A DNA stretch of 64,000 nt from NCBI RefSeq assembly GCF_013386115.1, contig NZ_JACAOR010000016.1:24114-88113 (forward strand). The letters are read 5' to 3'. The notes beneath the pieces were generated by a model, which saw only the letters and a list, made by a program, of their open reading frames with translations, did no database searches and was not told the origin of the DNA. The stretch's first letter is position 1; each line of letters begins with the position of its first letter. The stretch comes from Pseudomonas gingeri. Lineage in GTDB: Bacteria > Pseudomonadota > Gammaproteobacteria > Pseudomonadales > Pseudomonadaceae. Positions 7,939 through 17,116 of this stretch are shown here, piece after piece. The translations under genes were made by a program, and so were the position numbers.

Positions 7939-9097
7939 CGGCAAATCCCAGGCTTCCTTGTTTGACCAGCTCGCAGAGCAGGCCGCGTCCATCTTCATCG
8001 TCCAGCCAGTGGCCGAGGTTGTCGACATGCAGGGCATCCGCCGCGCAGATCATTTTCAGCAGCTCGCGCAGCTTGCCCGGCAGGTAGCGGCTCTGGCCGC
8101 TGGCGAACAGCAGCAGGTCGTCATCGACTTCCGACCAGGCCAGGCGCGCACTCGGGTTGCGGATCAGCACCGCGCCATCCTGCAGGCCGGCGAGCAGGTC
8201 TTCTTCTTCGAGTTCAGGGCCCACCACCAGTTCCGGATAACGTGGCTCGGTCATGAACTGGCCGAACCAGGTCAGCAGCAGGCGCTCGTCGCTCATGTGT
8301 TCGGCCAGCAGGCTTTTCAGGCGGTCGAGGGCGTCGTGCTGGATCTGGTGCGGGTCGGCGGCCGGCTGTGCGTCGGCGTCGGTGTAGCGATCTTCGTCCG
8401 GCAGGAACTGACTGAGGAAGTCGGTGAAGTGGGTCAGCACTTCAGCGGCGCTCGGGGCGCGGAAGCCTACCGAGTAGGTCAGGCAGTCATCCACGGCGAC
8501 GCCGCAGTGGGCCAAGCGCGGCGGCAGGTAGAGCATGTCGCCCGGCTCCAGGGTCCACTCGGCGGTTTCCTGGAAGTCGGCGAGGATGCGCAGGTCGGCG
8601 TGTTCCAGCAGCGCGCTGTCGGAATCGCACATCTGGCCGATCTTCCAGTGGCGCTTGCCGTGGCCCTGGAGCAGGAATACGTCGTAGTTGTCGAAATGCG
8701 GACCGACGCTGCCACCGGGGGCGGCAAAGCTGATCATCACATCGTCGATGCGCCAGCTCGGCAGGAAGCGGAAGTTTTCCAGCAGCTCGGCGACTTCCGG
8801 TACGAACTGGTCGACCGCCTGCACCAGCAGGGTCCACTCACGCTCCGGCAACTGGCTGAAGGCGTCTTCGGCGAACGGGCCGCGGCGCAGTTCCCAGGGG
8901 CGTTCGCCGTGTTCGATGATCAGGCGCGATTCGACTTCTTCTTCCAGGGCCAGGCCGGCCAGTTCGTCGGCGTCGATCGGGCTTTCGAAGTCAGGAATGG
9001 CCTGGCGGATCAGCAGCGGTTTCTTCTGCCAGTAGTCGCGCAGGAATTCGCGTGCAGTGATGCCGCCCAGGAGTTGAAGAGGAGTATCAGGATTCAT
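7931..9097 (-). CDS. roxA: 50S ribosomal protein uL16 arginine 3-hydroxylase (cupin/JmjC)
   Basis: This 388-residue Fe(II)/2-oxoglutarate oxygenase belongs to the YcfD/RoxA family, which hydroxylates an arginine of ribosomal protein L16. The JmjC/cupin core carries the metal-binding pair HFD in VGPHFDNYDVFLLQ (near residue 130) and a distal histidine in ARLAHCGVAV. The N-terminal LGGITAREFLRDYWQKKPLL is typical. Length fits the family. The gene starts downstream of the purB terminator and overlaps the GNAT gene, forming a two-gene unit. Confidence 0.9.
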   Translation of the reverse strand: MNPDTPLQLLGGITAREFLRDYWQKKPLLIRQAIPDFESPIDADELAGLALEEEVESRLIIEHGERPWELRRGPFAEDAFSQLPEREWTLLVQAVDQFVPEVAELLENFRFLPSWRIDDVMISFAAPGGSVGPHFDNYDVFLLQGHGKRHWKIGQMCDSDSALLEHADLRILADFQETAEWTLEPGDMLYLPPRLAHCGVAVDDCLTYSVGFRAPSAAEVLTHFTDFLSQFLPDEDRYTDADAQPAADPHQIQHDALDRLKSLLAEHMSDERLLLTWFGQFMTEPRYPELVVGPELEEEDLLAGLQDGAVLIRNPSARLAWSEVDDDLLLFASGQSRYLPGKLRELLKMICAADALHVDNLGHWLDDEDGRGLLCELVKQGSLGFADE

Positions 9098-9133
9098 GTG
9101 TAACCTATTGAAAAAAAGCGTTTTCCATACGGG

Positions 9134-9161
9134 AATAAAAACGCCCGGCTCGGCCGGGCGT
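9134..9161 (-). terminator. Rho-independent terminator of purB
   Basis: Arms ACGCCCGGC (9141-9149) and GCCGGGCGT (9153-9161) have a 3-nt loop. On the minus strand the stem is followed by TTTTTATT. It separates purB from roxA. Confidence 0.85.
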
Positions 9162-9181
9162 TCAGAGCGGGTGCCGTACGA

Positions 9182-10552
9182 TCAGATACGCTGGGCTTGG
9201 GCCACGGCGTTGCCGATGTAGTTGGCCGGGGTCAGCTGTTTCAGCTCGGCCTTGGCGTCGGCAGGCATGTCGAGCCCGTCGATGAAAGTTTGCAGCGCTT
9301 CAGGGCTGATGCCCTTGCCGCGAGTCAACTCTTTCAGTTTTTCGTACGGGTTTTCGATGTTGTAGCGGCGCATCACGGTCTGGATCGGCTCGGCCAGGAC
9401 TTCCCAGCAGGCGTCCAGGTCGGCGGCGATCTTCTGCTCGTTCAGCTCCAGCTTGCCGATGCCCTTGAGGCTGGCTTCGTAGGCGATGACGCTGTGGGCG
9501 AAGCCGACGCCGAGGTTGCGCAGCACGGTGGAGTCGGTCAGGTCGCGCTGCCAGCGGGAGATCGGCAGCTTGCTGGCCAGGTGCTGGAACAGCGCGTTGG
9601 CGATACCCAGGTTGCCTTCGGAGTTTTCGAAGTCGATCGGGTTGACCTTGTGCGGCATGGTCGAGGAACCGATTTCGCCGGCGATGGTGCGCTGCTTGAA
9701 GTAGCCCAGGGAGATGTAGCCCCAGATATCGCGGTCGAAGTCGATCAGGATGGTGTTGAAGCGCGCGATCGCATCGAACAGCTCGGCGATGTAGTCGTGC
9801 GGTTCGATCTGGGTGGTGTAGGGGTTGAAGCCCAGGCCCAGTTCGTCTTCGATGAAGGCGCGGGCGTTGGCTTCCCAGTCGACCTGCGGGTAGGCCGACA
9901 GGTGGGCGTTGTAGTTGCCCACGGCGCCGTTGATCTTGCCCAGCAGCGGCACGGCGGCAACCTGGGCGATCTGGCGCTCCAGGCGGTAGACGACGTTCGC
10001 CAGTTCCTTGCCCAGGGTGGTCGGCGAAGCCGGCTGGCCGTGGGTGCGCGACAGCATCGGCACGGTGGCGAAGCGCTGGGCCAGTTCGCGGATGGCCTCG
10101 GCGATCTGGCGCATCAGCGGCAGCAGCACGTCGTCACGGCCTTCGCGCAGCATCAGGGCGTGGGACAGGTTGTTGATGTCCTCGCTGGTGCAGGCGAAGT
10201 GGATGAACTCACTGACGGCGGCCAGTTCAGGCAGCTTGGCGGCCTGTTCCTTGAGCAGGTACTCGATCGCCTTGACGTCGTGGTTGGTGGTGCGCTCGAT
10301 TTCCTTGACGCGCTCGGCGTGCTCCAGGGAGAAGTTCTCGGCCAGGGTATTCAATACCGCGTTGGCTTCGGCGGAAAATGCCGGGACTTCAGTGATCGCA
10401 GGGTGGGCGGCCAGGCGCTGGAGCCAGCGTACTTCCACCAGGACGCGAGCACGGATCAGGCCGTATTCGCTGAAAATAGGGCGCAGGGCCTGGGTTTTGC
10501 CGGCGTAGCGGCCGTCAACAGGGGAAACCGCAGTGAGCGAAGAAAGCTGCAT
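9182..10552 (-). CDS. purB: Adenylosuccinate lyase
   Basis: PurB acts twice in purine synthesis: it splits SAICAR to AICAR plus fumarate, and adenylosuccinate to AMP plus fumarate. The fumarase/aspartase superfamily signature GSSTMPHKVNP is at about residues 293-303, with the catalytic serine loop. The ATG at 10552 gives 456 residues, the normal size; the longer in-frame extension to 10627 crosses the upstream terminator and is rejected. It has its own terminator and is probably monocistronic. Confidence 0.97.
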   Translation of the reverse strand: MQLSSLTAVSPVDGRYAGKTQALRPIFSEYGLIRARVLVEVRWLQRLAAHPAITEVPAFSAEANAVLNTLAENFSLEHAERVKEIERTTNHDVKAIEYLLKEQAAKLPELAAVSEFIHFACTSEDINNLSHALMLREGRDDVLLPLMRQIAEAIRELAQRFATVPMLSRTHGQPASPTTLGKELANVVYRLERQIAQVAAVPLLGKINGAVGNYNAHLSAYPQVDWEANARAFIEDELGLGFNPYTTQIEPHDYIAELFDAIARFNTILIDFDRDIWGYISLGYFKQRTIAGEIGSSTMPHKVNPIDFENSEGNLGIANALFQHLASKLPISRWQRDLTDSTVLRNLGVGFAHSVIAYEASLKGIGKLELNEQKIAADLDACWEVLAEPIQTVMRRYNIENPYEKLKELTRGKGISPEALQTFIDGLDMPADAKAELKQLTPANYIGNAVAQAQRI

Positions 10553-10601
10553 GGGGTGTTCTCGGACAGTCGGGCAACGAAATGGGGCGCGTATCATACA
10601 T

Positions 10602-10637
10602 GAAAAAATCCGCCGGTCCGTTGCCAACTGACCGGCG
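10602..10637 (-). terminator. Rho-independent terminator of hflD
   Basis: Arms CGCCGGTC (10611-10618) and GACCGGCG (10630-10637) are followed on the minus strand by a run of six T residues. This separates the nudJ-mnmA-hflD unit from purB although all are transcribed leftward. Confidence 0.75.
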
Positions 10638-10667
10638 TATCGCGCTTTTACAGCTCCGTCGATGGCC

Positions 10668-11291
10668 TCAGGCGCTACGCATCAACGGATAGAGTTCCTT
10701 GAGCAGCTTGCGCCGGCTGATCACCAGCTGCCAGCGATGGCCACCCAACTGGCGCCACAGGCGGGCCGAGCGGATACCGGCCAGCAGCAGGGCGCGGATC
10801 TTCGAGGCGTTGCTCGGCTGTTGCAGGTTGCGCATGTCGCCGTGTACCTGGATCCGCTGGCGCAGGGTGCTCAGGGTATCCTGGTACAGCGCGCCACAGG
10901 CGGCCACCACGTTTTCATGGGCCGGGCCGAAGTGTTCGACCTGGGACTGGATCTGCGGCAGGCGCTTGCCGATGATTTCCAGCATGTCGTCGCGCTTGGC
11001 CAGCTGGCGCTCCAGGCCGAGCATCGACAGGGCGTAGCGCAGCGGCTCGCGCTGCAGGGCGCTCGGGTCGCGCTCGAGGGCGCCGATCAGCGCGCGGTAG
11101 CCGTCGCGCAGGTTGATGTCGTCACCACCGTAGACTTCCAGGGTGTCCTTGGGGTCACGGATCAGCAGGCTGCCGAGCATGCAGCTCAGGCCGGCCTCGC
11201 TGGACTGGCCGGTCTTGGCAATCTTGTCCACCAGAACCGCCGCGAGAAACACACCGCCCAGTGCTGTCAGTTGCTCCTGGGTCGGGCTCAT
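10668..11291 (-). CDS. hflD: High-frequency lysogenization protein HflD homolog
   Basis: This 207-residue, mostly helical, membrane-associated protein of the HflD (YcfC) family has the conserved N-terminal run TALGGVFLAAVLVDKIAKTG and the family segment YALSMLGLERQLAKR. In E. coli HflD affects the stability of lambda CII; its housekeeping role is unclear. The ATG at 11291 overlaps the mnmA stop by 4 nt, and the mnmA-hflD pairing is conserved in gammaproteobacteria, which supports the call. Confidence 0.92.
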   Translation of the reverse strand: MSPTQEQLTALGGVFLAAVLVDKIAKTGQSSEAGLSCMLGSLLIRDPKDTLEVYGGDDINLRDGYRALIGALERDPSALQREPLRYALSMLGLERQLAKRDDMLEIIGKRLPQIQSQVEHFGPAHENVVAACGALYQDTLSTLRQRIQVHGDMRNLQQPSNASKIRALLLAGIRSARLWRQLGGHRWQLVISRRKLLKELYPLMRSA

Positions 11292-12418
11292 GGGCGCGCT
11301 CCGCTGGTCCAGGGCTCGGCGACTTCGATCACGCCGCCACCCAGGCAGATTTCCCCGTCGTAGAACACCACGGACTGGCCCGGCGTCACGGCACGCTGGG
11401 GCTCCTCGAACACCGCGCGATAGCCGCCGGCGGTTTTTTCCAGGGTGCAGTGCTGGTCGCCCTGGCGGTAACGGACCTTGGCGGTCAGCTTGCGCGGGCT
11501 GCTCAGGTCGACCGGGTTGACCCAGAAGATCTCGGAGGCGAGCAGGGCGCGGGAGAACAGCAGCGGGTGCTCGTTACCCTGGCCGACGATCAGCTCGTTG
11601 TGTTCCAGGTCCTTGACCAGCACATACCACGGCTCGTCGCCGGCGTCCTTGAGGCCGCCGATGCCCAGGCCCTGGCGTTGGCCGATGGTGTGGTACATCA
11701 GGCCGTGGTGACGGCCGATGACTTCACCGTCGGTGGTCTTGATCTCGCCGGGCTGGGCCGGCAGGTACTGCTTGAGGAAGTCGCTGAAGCGCCGCTCGCC
11801 GATAAAGCAGATCCCGGTGGAATCCTTTTTCTTGGCGGTCGCCAGGCCATGTTTCTCGGCAATAGCGCGCACGGCGGGCTTTTCCAGTTCGCCGACCGGG
11901 AACAGCGTCTTGGCGATCTGTTCGCCGCCGACGGCGTGCAGGAAGTAGCTCTGGTCCTTGTTCGGGTCCAGGCCCTTGAGCAGTTCGGTGCGCCCGTCGA
12001 TATCGCGGCGGCGCACGTAGTGGCCGGTGGCGATCAGGTCGGCACCGAGCATCAGGGCGTAGTCGAGGAACGCCTTGAACTTGATTTCGCGGTTGCAGAG
12101 GATGTCCGGGTTCGGCGTGCGGCCGGCCTTGTATTCGGCCAGGAAGTGCTCGAACACGTTGTCCCAGTACTCGGCGGCGAAGTTGGCGGTGTGCAGCTTG
12201 ATGCCGATCTTGTCGCACACGGCCTGGGCGTCCGCCAGGTCGTCCATGGCGGTGCAGTACTCCGTTCCGTCGTCTTCCTCCCAGTTCTTCATGAACAGGC
12301 CTTCCACCTGGTAACCCTGCTCCATCAGCAGGACGGCGGAAACGGAAGAGTCCACGCCGCCGGACATGCCGACAATGACGCGCAGGTTTTCTGGGGCGAG
12401 GGAAGCTGGATCACGCAT
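11288..12418 (-). CDS. mnmA: tRNA-specific 2-thiouridylase MnmA
   Basis: MnmA is an ATP-dependent enzyme that puts sulfur on C2 of U34 in tRNAs for Lys, Glu and Gln. The PP-loop GMSGGVDSSVSA is at residues 18-29. The catalytic cysteines lie in DILCNREIKF (near residue 107) and GICFIGERRF (near 207). Length 376 is typical. Sulfur reaches MnmA through the TusABCDE relay, and tusB, C, D and E are encoded elsewhere in this window. It is located between nudJ and hflD in one leftward unit. Confidence 0.97.
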   Translation of the reverse strand: MRDPASLAPENLRVIVGMSGGVDSSVSAVLLMEQGYQVEGLFMKNWEEDDGTEYCTAMDDLADAQAVCDKIGIKLHTANFAAEYWDNVFEHFLAEYKAGRTPNPDILCNREIKFKAFLDYALMLGADLIATGHYVRRRDIDGRTELLKGLDPNKDQSYFLHAVGGEQIAKTLFPVGELEKPAVRAIAEKHGLATAKKKDSTGICFIGERRFSDFLKQYLPAQPGEIKTTDGEVIGRHHGLMYHTIGQRQGLGIGGLKDAGDEPWYVLVKDLEHNELIVGQGNEHPLLFSRALLASEIFWVNPVDLSSPRKLTAKVRYRQGDQHCTLEKTAGGYRAVFEEPQRAVTPGQSVVFYDGEICLGGGVIEVAEPWTSGARP

Positions 12419-12478
12419 AGGGATTCAATGAGTGTCTTCGAAAAAGGACGCGATTCTAACAGGCCCGCGCCCGCAAGG

Positions 12479-12925
12479 CTAAAGAGAAGGGCGGATCAGT
12501 TCGAGACTGTGCAGCGGGCCGGCCCGATAATCGTCGATACAGCGGATGATCAGCTCGCTGCGCCATTGCGGGCGCAGGGCCAGCAATTCGTCGCGGGTCA
12601 GCCAGCGCGGGCCGATGATACCGTCGTCCAGTTGGTAATCGGGGCGGTGCCGCAGTGGCTTGGCGGCAAAGCACACGCGCTGGTAGGTCACGCCGTTGCT
12701 GGGAGCGGTGTACAGGTAGATGCCGATGACGCCGGTCAGTTCGACATCCCAACCGGTTTCTTCCAGGGTTTCGCGGATAGCCGCCTCGTTCAGGCTCTCG
12801 TCGGGATCGAGGTGACCGGCCGGCTGGTTGAAGACCGCCCGTCCGTTTTGCAGTTCTTCGACGAGCAGGAAGCGCCCGTTGTCTTCGACAACGGTGGCGA
12901 CGGTGATATGGGGTTGCCATTCCAT
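12479..12925 (-). CDS. nudJ: NUDIX hydrolase (NudJ-type phosphatase)
   Basis: This 148-residue NUDIX enzyme has the box GHLDPDESLNEAAIRETLEETGW, whose REx2EE residues bind metal. It begins MEWQPHITVATVVEDNG, typical of NudJ, which hydrolyses nucleoside tri- and diphosphates and HMP-PP. The ATG at 12925 is preferred over the in-frame upstream extension, which would add a low-complexity tail through REP-like DNA. It sits 60 nt upstream of mnmA; nudJ-mnmA-hflD is a conserved order. Confidence 0.92.
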   Translation of the reverse strand: MEWQPHITVATVVEDNGRFLLVEELQNGRAVFNQPAGHLDPDESLNEAAIRETLEETGWDVELTGVIGIYLYTAPSNGVTYQRVCFAAKPLRHRPDYQLDDGIIGPRWLTRDELLALRPQWRSELIIRCIDDYRAGPLHSLELIRPSL

Positions 12926-12974
12926 AGGGAGTGCTCCGTTGGGTGGGAGGCCATCATAAGGCGAGCGCGGTCCC

Positions 12975-12995
12975 GTGCAGGAGCCGGCTTCCACA
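12975..12995. repeat. Degenerate or collapsed REP remnant
   Basis: The stretch GTGCAGGAGCCGGCTT followed by CCACA joins the outer halves of the two arms seen in intact REP pairs elsewhere in the window (20385-20468), as if the middle had been deleted. It lies just upstream of nudJ. Confidence 0.5.
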
Positions 12996-13036
12996 GGATT
13001 TGTATTCACGGATCGATGAATGCTCGGGCCGCAAAC

Positions 13037-13065
13037 ACAAACCCCGGCACCAGGCCGGGGTTTGT
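13037..13065. terminator. Rho-independent terminator of idh
   Basis: Perfect 11-bp arms ACAAACCCCGG (13037-13047) and CCGGGGTTTGT (13055-13065) have a short loop. The stem lies 17 nt beyond the idh stop. The T content downstream on the minus strand is low, so termination may rely on stem strength. Confidence 0.75.
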
Positions 13066-13081
13066 GATGTTTCCTGAACGC

Positions 13082-15307
13082 TTACACCAGCGCGGCAATC
13101 GCCGCGTTGAGGGTAGCGCTCGGACGCATGGCCTTGCTGATCAGCTCGGCGCTGGCGTGGTAGTAGCCGCCGATGTCGACTGGCTTGCCCTGCACGGCGT
13201 TGAGTTCGGCAACGATGGTCGCCTCGTTCTCGGTCAGGGTCTTGGCCAGCTGGGTGAACTGGCCTTGCAGCGCGGTGTCTTCGCTCTGGGCGGCCAGGGC
13301 CTGGGCCCAGTACAGCGCCAGGTAGAAGTGGCTGCCGCGGTTGTCGATGTTGCCGACTTTACGCGATGGCGACTTGTTGTTGTCGAGGAACAGGCCGGTG
13401 GCCTGGTCCAGGGTCTTCGACAGCACCAGGGCTTTCGGGTTGTTGTAGGTCACGCCCAGGTGTTCCAGGGAAGCGGCCAGGGCCAGGAATTCACCCAGGG
13501 AGTCCCAGCGCAGGAAGTTCTCTTCCACCAGTTGCTGAACGTGCTTGGGTGCCGAACCGCCGGCGCCGGTTTCGAACAGGCCGCCGCCATTCATCAGCGG
13601 AACGATCGACAGCATCTTCGCGCTGGTGCCCAGTTCCATGATCGGGAACAGGTCGGTCAGGTAGTCGCGCAGGACGTTACCGGTCACCGAGATGGTGTCC
13701 TTGCCTTCGCGGGTGCGGGCCAGGGTGAACTTCATCGCGTCGACCGGCGACATGATCTGGATGTCCAGGCCGCTGGTGTCGTGATCCTTCAGGTAGGTCT
13801 GGACCTTCTCGATCACCACGCCGTCGTGGGCGCGCATCGGGTCGAGCCAGAAGATCGCCGGGGTGCTGCTTGCGCGGGCGCGGTTGACGGCCAGCTTGAC
13901 CCAGTCCTGGATCGGCGCGTCCTTGGTCTGGCACATGCGGAAGATGTCGCCAGCTTCCACGGCCTGTTCCAGCAGGGTGCGACCGGTGCTGTCGGAAACC
14001 CGGACCACGCCGTCGGCCTTGATCTGGAAGGTCTTGTCGTGGGAGCCATACTCTTCGGCTTTCTTCGCCATCAGGCCAACGTTCGGCACGCTGCCCATGG
14101 TGGTCGGATCGAAGGCGCCGTGTTGCTTGCAGTCTTCGATCACCGCCTGGTAGATGGTGGCGTAGCAACGATCCGGGATCACGGCCTTGGTGTCGTGCAG
14201 CTGGCCGTCGGTGCCCCACATCTTGCCGGAGTCACGGATCATGGCCGGCATCGAGGCGTCGACGATGACGTCGCTCGGCACGTGCAGGTTGGTGATGCCC
14301 TTGTCGGAGTTGACCATGGCCAGCGCCGGACGAACGGCGTAGACCGCCTGGATGTCCGCTTCGATCTGTGCCTGCTGCTCGGCCGGCAGGGCCTTGATGC
14401 GGGCGTACAGGTCGCCGATGCCGTTGTTCAGGTTGAAGCCGATCTGGGCCAGGACGTCGGCGTGCTTGGCCAGGGCGTCCTTGTAGAACTCGGCAACGAT
14501 CTGGCCGAACATGATCGGGTCGGAGACCTTCATCATGGTGGCTTTCAGGTGAACCGACAGCAGGACGCCTTGTTGCTTGGCGTCTTCGATTTCGGCGGCG
14601 ATGAAGCTGCGCAGGGCGTTCTTGCTCAGCACGGCGCAGTCGAGGATCTCACCGGCTTGTACGCTGGTCTTCTCTTTCAGGACGCTGGAGGTGCCGTCCT
14701 GGGCGATCAGTTCGATCTTGACGCTGCCGGCGGCATCGATCAGGGCGGCTTTTTCGCTGCCGTAGAAGTCGCCGTTGCTCATGTGCGCGACGTGGGACTT
14801 GGAGTCCGCGGCCCAGGCGCCCATCTTGTGCGGGTGCTTGCGGGCGTAGTTCTTGACCGACAGTGGCGCGCGACGGTCGGAGTTGCCTTCGCGCAGGACC
14901 GGGTTCACGGCGCTGCCCTTGACCTTGTCGTAGCGGGCGCGAGCGTCTTTCTCGGCGTCGGTGCTCACGGTTTCCGGGTAGTCGGGGATGTTGAAGCCCT
15001 GGGCTTGCAGTTCCTTGATCGCGGCCTGCAGTTGTGGAACCGAGGCGCTGATGTTCGGCAGCTTGATGATGTTGGCTTCTGGCGTGATGGCCAGCTCGCC
15101 CAGCTCGGCGAGGTGATCCGGCACGGCCTTGGCGCCCAGTTGTTCAGGGAAGCTCGAAAGAATACGTCCGGCCAGCGAGATATCGCGGGTTTCCACGGCG
15201 ATATCAGCCGAAGCGGTAAAGGCCTCTACGATAGGCAACAGTGAATAGGTGGCGAGGGCGGGAGCTTCGTCGGTGAAGGTGTAGATGATCTTCGAGCGGG
15301 TGGGCAT
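13082..15307 (-). CDS. idh: NADP-dependent isocitrate dehydrogenase, monomeric type
   Basis: This 741-residue monomeric IDH (IDH-II) oxidatively decarboxylates isocitrate to 2-oxoglutarate with NADP. The N-terminal PTRSKIIYTFTDEAPALATY and the C-terminal DNKSPSRKVGNIDNRGSHFY segments are diagnostic of the monomeric family, which is unrelated in length to the dimeric enzyme. The ATG at 15307 is the usual start; an in-frame extension to 15391 is rejected. It is divergent from icd, which encodes the dimeric isozyme. Carrying both is common in Pseudomonas. Confidence 0.97.
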   Translation of the reverse strand: MPTRSKIIYTFTDEAPALATYSLLPIVEAFTASADIAVETRDISLAGRILSSFPEQLGAKAVPDHLAELGELAITPEANIIKLPNISASVPQLQAAIKELQAQGFNIPDYPETVSTDAEKDARARYDKVKGSAVNPVLREGNSDRRAPLSVKNYARKHPHKMGAWAADSKSHVAHMSNGDFYGSEKAALIDAAGSVKIELIAQDGTSSVLKEKTSVQAGEILDCAVLSKNALRSFIAAEIEDAKQQGVLLSVHLKATMMKVSDPIMFGQIVAEFYKDALAKHADVLAQIGFNLNNGIGDLYARIKALPAEQQAQIEADIQAVYAVRPALAMVNSDKGITNLHVPSDVIVDASMPAMIRDSGKMWGTDGQLHDTKAVIPDRCYATIYQAVIEDCKQHGAFDPTTMGSVPNVGLMAKKAEEYGSHDKTFQIKADGVVRVSDSTGRTLLEQAVEAGDIFRMCQTKDAPIQDWVKLAVNRARASSTPAIFWLDPMRAHDGVVIEKVQTYLKDHDTSGLDIQIMSPVDAMKFTLARTREGKDTISVTGNVLRDYLTDLFPIMELGTSAKMLSIVPLMNGGGLFETGAGGSAPKHVQQLVEENFLRWDSLGEFLALAASLEHLGVTYNNPKALVLSKTLDQATGLFLDNNKSPSRKVGNIDNRGSHFYLALYWAQALAAQSEDTALQGQFTQLAKTLTENEATIVAELNAVQGKPVDIGGYYHASAELISKAMRPSATLNAAIAALV

Positions 15308-15810
15308 ATTCGGATTAACTCTCTTCTTTGCTAAAGCATGCGCAGAAACTCGAGATGCGCCGGATAAGCGCGTTCGTTCAAAGTCGTCCATGAGCCGAAT
15401 ATCGAGGTTTCTTCGCGGTGATGTTGGGTTGCATCAGTCGAGCGTCAAGCGGTCGGACTGCGGTAACAGCCCGGCTTCTGGGCGGAAAGTCTCGGCTACA
15501 TTTCGGTAGCTGGGAGAGGTCGGCCGTCGTGACCCTACGGTCAGCGGCGCGATTATACATAGGTTGCTGGCAAAGCGCCGAGGGTTCATAAACAACTCTT
15601 TTCGTCCATTGGTCTAAAGGTCGCACTGGCAAAAGCGGCGGATGCGGCTGGCAAATGCTGGAGATTGGCGCTTTTCCCTTTGATTTCAGGCTTGTACGCC
15701 GCGAACTGACGACGTTTCAGCGCAAATGGGGGTGGTCGAGGTTTCCGTCTACATTTAACTGGGGTAGGCTCGAGCGCAGCCAGATGTTCAATCCATAGAT
15801 GGAGTACAAC
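15308..15810. other. Divergent promoter region between idh and icd
   Basis: About 500 bases hold no convincing gene. On the minus strand a perfect TATAAT lies at 15557-15552, about 245 nt upstream of idh, but no good -35 is seen at 17 nt. On the plus strand TTTCCG (15748-15753) and TAGGCT lie 17 nt apart just upstream of icd. Both promoter assignments are tentative. No hairpin followed by a T tract and no tRNA-like structure was seen. Confidence 0.4.
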
Positions 15811-17067
15811 ATGGGATACAAGAAGATTCAGGTTCCGGCCGTCGGTGACAAAATCACCGTCAATGCAGACCACTCTCTCAATGTTCCTGATCACCCGATC
15901 ATCCCCTTCATCGAAGGTGACGGTATTGGCGTCGATATCAGCCCGGTGATGATCAAGGTCGTCGACGCGGCTGTCGAAAAGGCCTACGGCGGCAAGCGCA
16001 AGATCTCCTGGATGGAAGTCTATGCCGGCGAAAAGGCCACCCAGGTCTATGACCAGGACACCTGGCTGCCCCAGGAAACCCTCGATGCGGTCAAGGACTA
16101 CGTGGTTTCCATCAAGGGGCCCCTGACCACTCCGGTGGGTGGGGGTATCCGCTCCCTCAACGTGGCTCTGCGCCAGCAACTCGACCTGTATGTCTGCCTG
16201 CGTCCGGTGCGCTGGTTCGAAGGCGTACCGAGCCCAGTGAAAAAGCCCGGCGATGTCGACATGACGATCTTTCGCGAAAACTCCGAAGACATCTATGCCG
16301 GGATCGAGTGGAAGGCCGGTTCTGCGGAAGCGAACAAGGTCATCAAGTTCCTCAAGGAAGAAATGGGCGTCACCAAGATCCGTTTCGACCAGGATTGCGG
16401 TATCGGCGTCAAGCCGGTATCGAAAGAGGGCACCAAGCGCCTGGCGCGCAAAGCCCTGCAATATGTTGTCGACAATGATCGCAAGTCGCTGACCATCGTC
16501 CACAAGGGCAATATCATGAAGTTCACCGAAGGGGCCTTCAAGGAGTGGGCCTACGAAGTGGCGGCCGAGGAGTTCGGCGCGACGCTGCTCGACGGCGGTC
16601 CGTGGATGCAGTTCAAGAATCCGAAGACCGGTCGCAATGTCGTGGTCAAGGACGCCATCGCCGACGCCATGCTCCAGCAGATCCTGCTGCGCCCGGCCGA
16701 GTACGACGTGATCGCCACCCTCAACCTGAACGGTGACTACCTGTCCGACGCCCTGGCGGCCGAGGTCGGAGGTATCGGTATCGCGCCAGGGGCCAACCTG
16801 TCCGATACCGTCGCCATGTTCGAGGCGACCCATGGCACCGCGCCCAAGTACGCCGGCAAGGATCAGGTAAACCCTGGTTCGCTGATCCTGTCCGCGGAAA
16901 TGATGCTGCGTCACATGGGCTGGACCGAGGCGGCCGACCTGATCATCAAGGGGACCAACGGCGCGATCGGCGCGAAAACTGTAACCTATGATTTCGAGCG
17001 GCTGATGGAGGGGGCGACGCTGGTGTCTTCTTCCGGCTTTGGTGATGCGCTGATCAGGCATATGTAG
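15811..17067 (+). CDS. icd: NADP-dependent isocitrate dehydrogenase, dimeric type
   Basis: This 418-residue homodimeric IDH of the TCA cycle resembles E. coli Icd. The substrate-binding helix GGGIRSLNVALRQ includes Ser115, the position whose phosphorylation by AceK shuts the E. coli enzyme off. The metal/dehydrogenase motif NLNGDYLSDALAAEVGGIG is near residue 310. The ATG at 15811 is preceded by GGAG at 6 nt; another in-frame ATG at 15799 lacks a good site. A strong terminator follows the stop. Confidence 0.97.
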   Translation: MGYKKIQVPAVGDKITVNADHSLNVPDHPIIPFIEGDGIGVDISPVMIKVVDAAVEKAYGGKRKISWMEVYAGEKATQVYDQDTWLPQETLDAVKDYVVSIKGPLTTPVGGGIRSLNVALRQQLDLYVCLRPVRWFEGVPSPVKKPGDVDMTIFRENSEDIYAGIEWKAGSAEANKVIKFLKEEMGVTKIRFDQDCGIGVKPVSKEGTKRLARKALQYVVDNDRKSLTIVHKGNIMKFTEGAFKEWAYEVAAEEFGATLLDGGPWMQFKNPKTGRNVVVKDAIADAMLQQILLRPAEYDVIATLNLNGDYLSDALAAEVGGIGIAPGANLSDTVAMFEATHGTAPKYAGKDQVNPGSLILSAEMMLRHMGWTEAADLIIKGTNGAIGAKTVTYDFERLMEGATLVSSSGFGDALIRHM

Positions 17068-17079
17068 ATCGAGCGGTGA

Positions 17080-17116
17080 AAAAATACCCGGTTCAAGTGA
17101 TTGAACCGGGTATTTT
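17080..17116. terminator. Bidirectional terminator between icd and cspD
   Basis: A long stem has arms built on AATACCCGGTTCAA and its complement with a GTGA loop (17097-17100). An A run on the left and a T run on the right let it serve both converging genes. It abuts the cspD stop codon. Confidence 0.9.

Noticed and set aside
11261..15244. A 1327-codon open frame on the plus strand opposite mnmA, nudJ and idh
   Set aside because: It is a mirror frame of three well-identified genes on the other strand; GC-rich Pseudomonas DNA keeps such frames open. Its protein has low-complexity Gly/Val/Gln/His composition and no family pattern.
15586..17061. A 491-codon minus-strand frame opposite icd
   Set aside because: It is a shadow of icd; no ribosome-binding site or recognisable domain.
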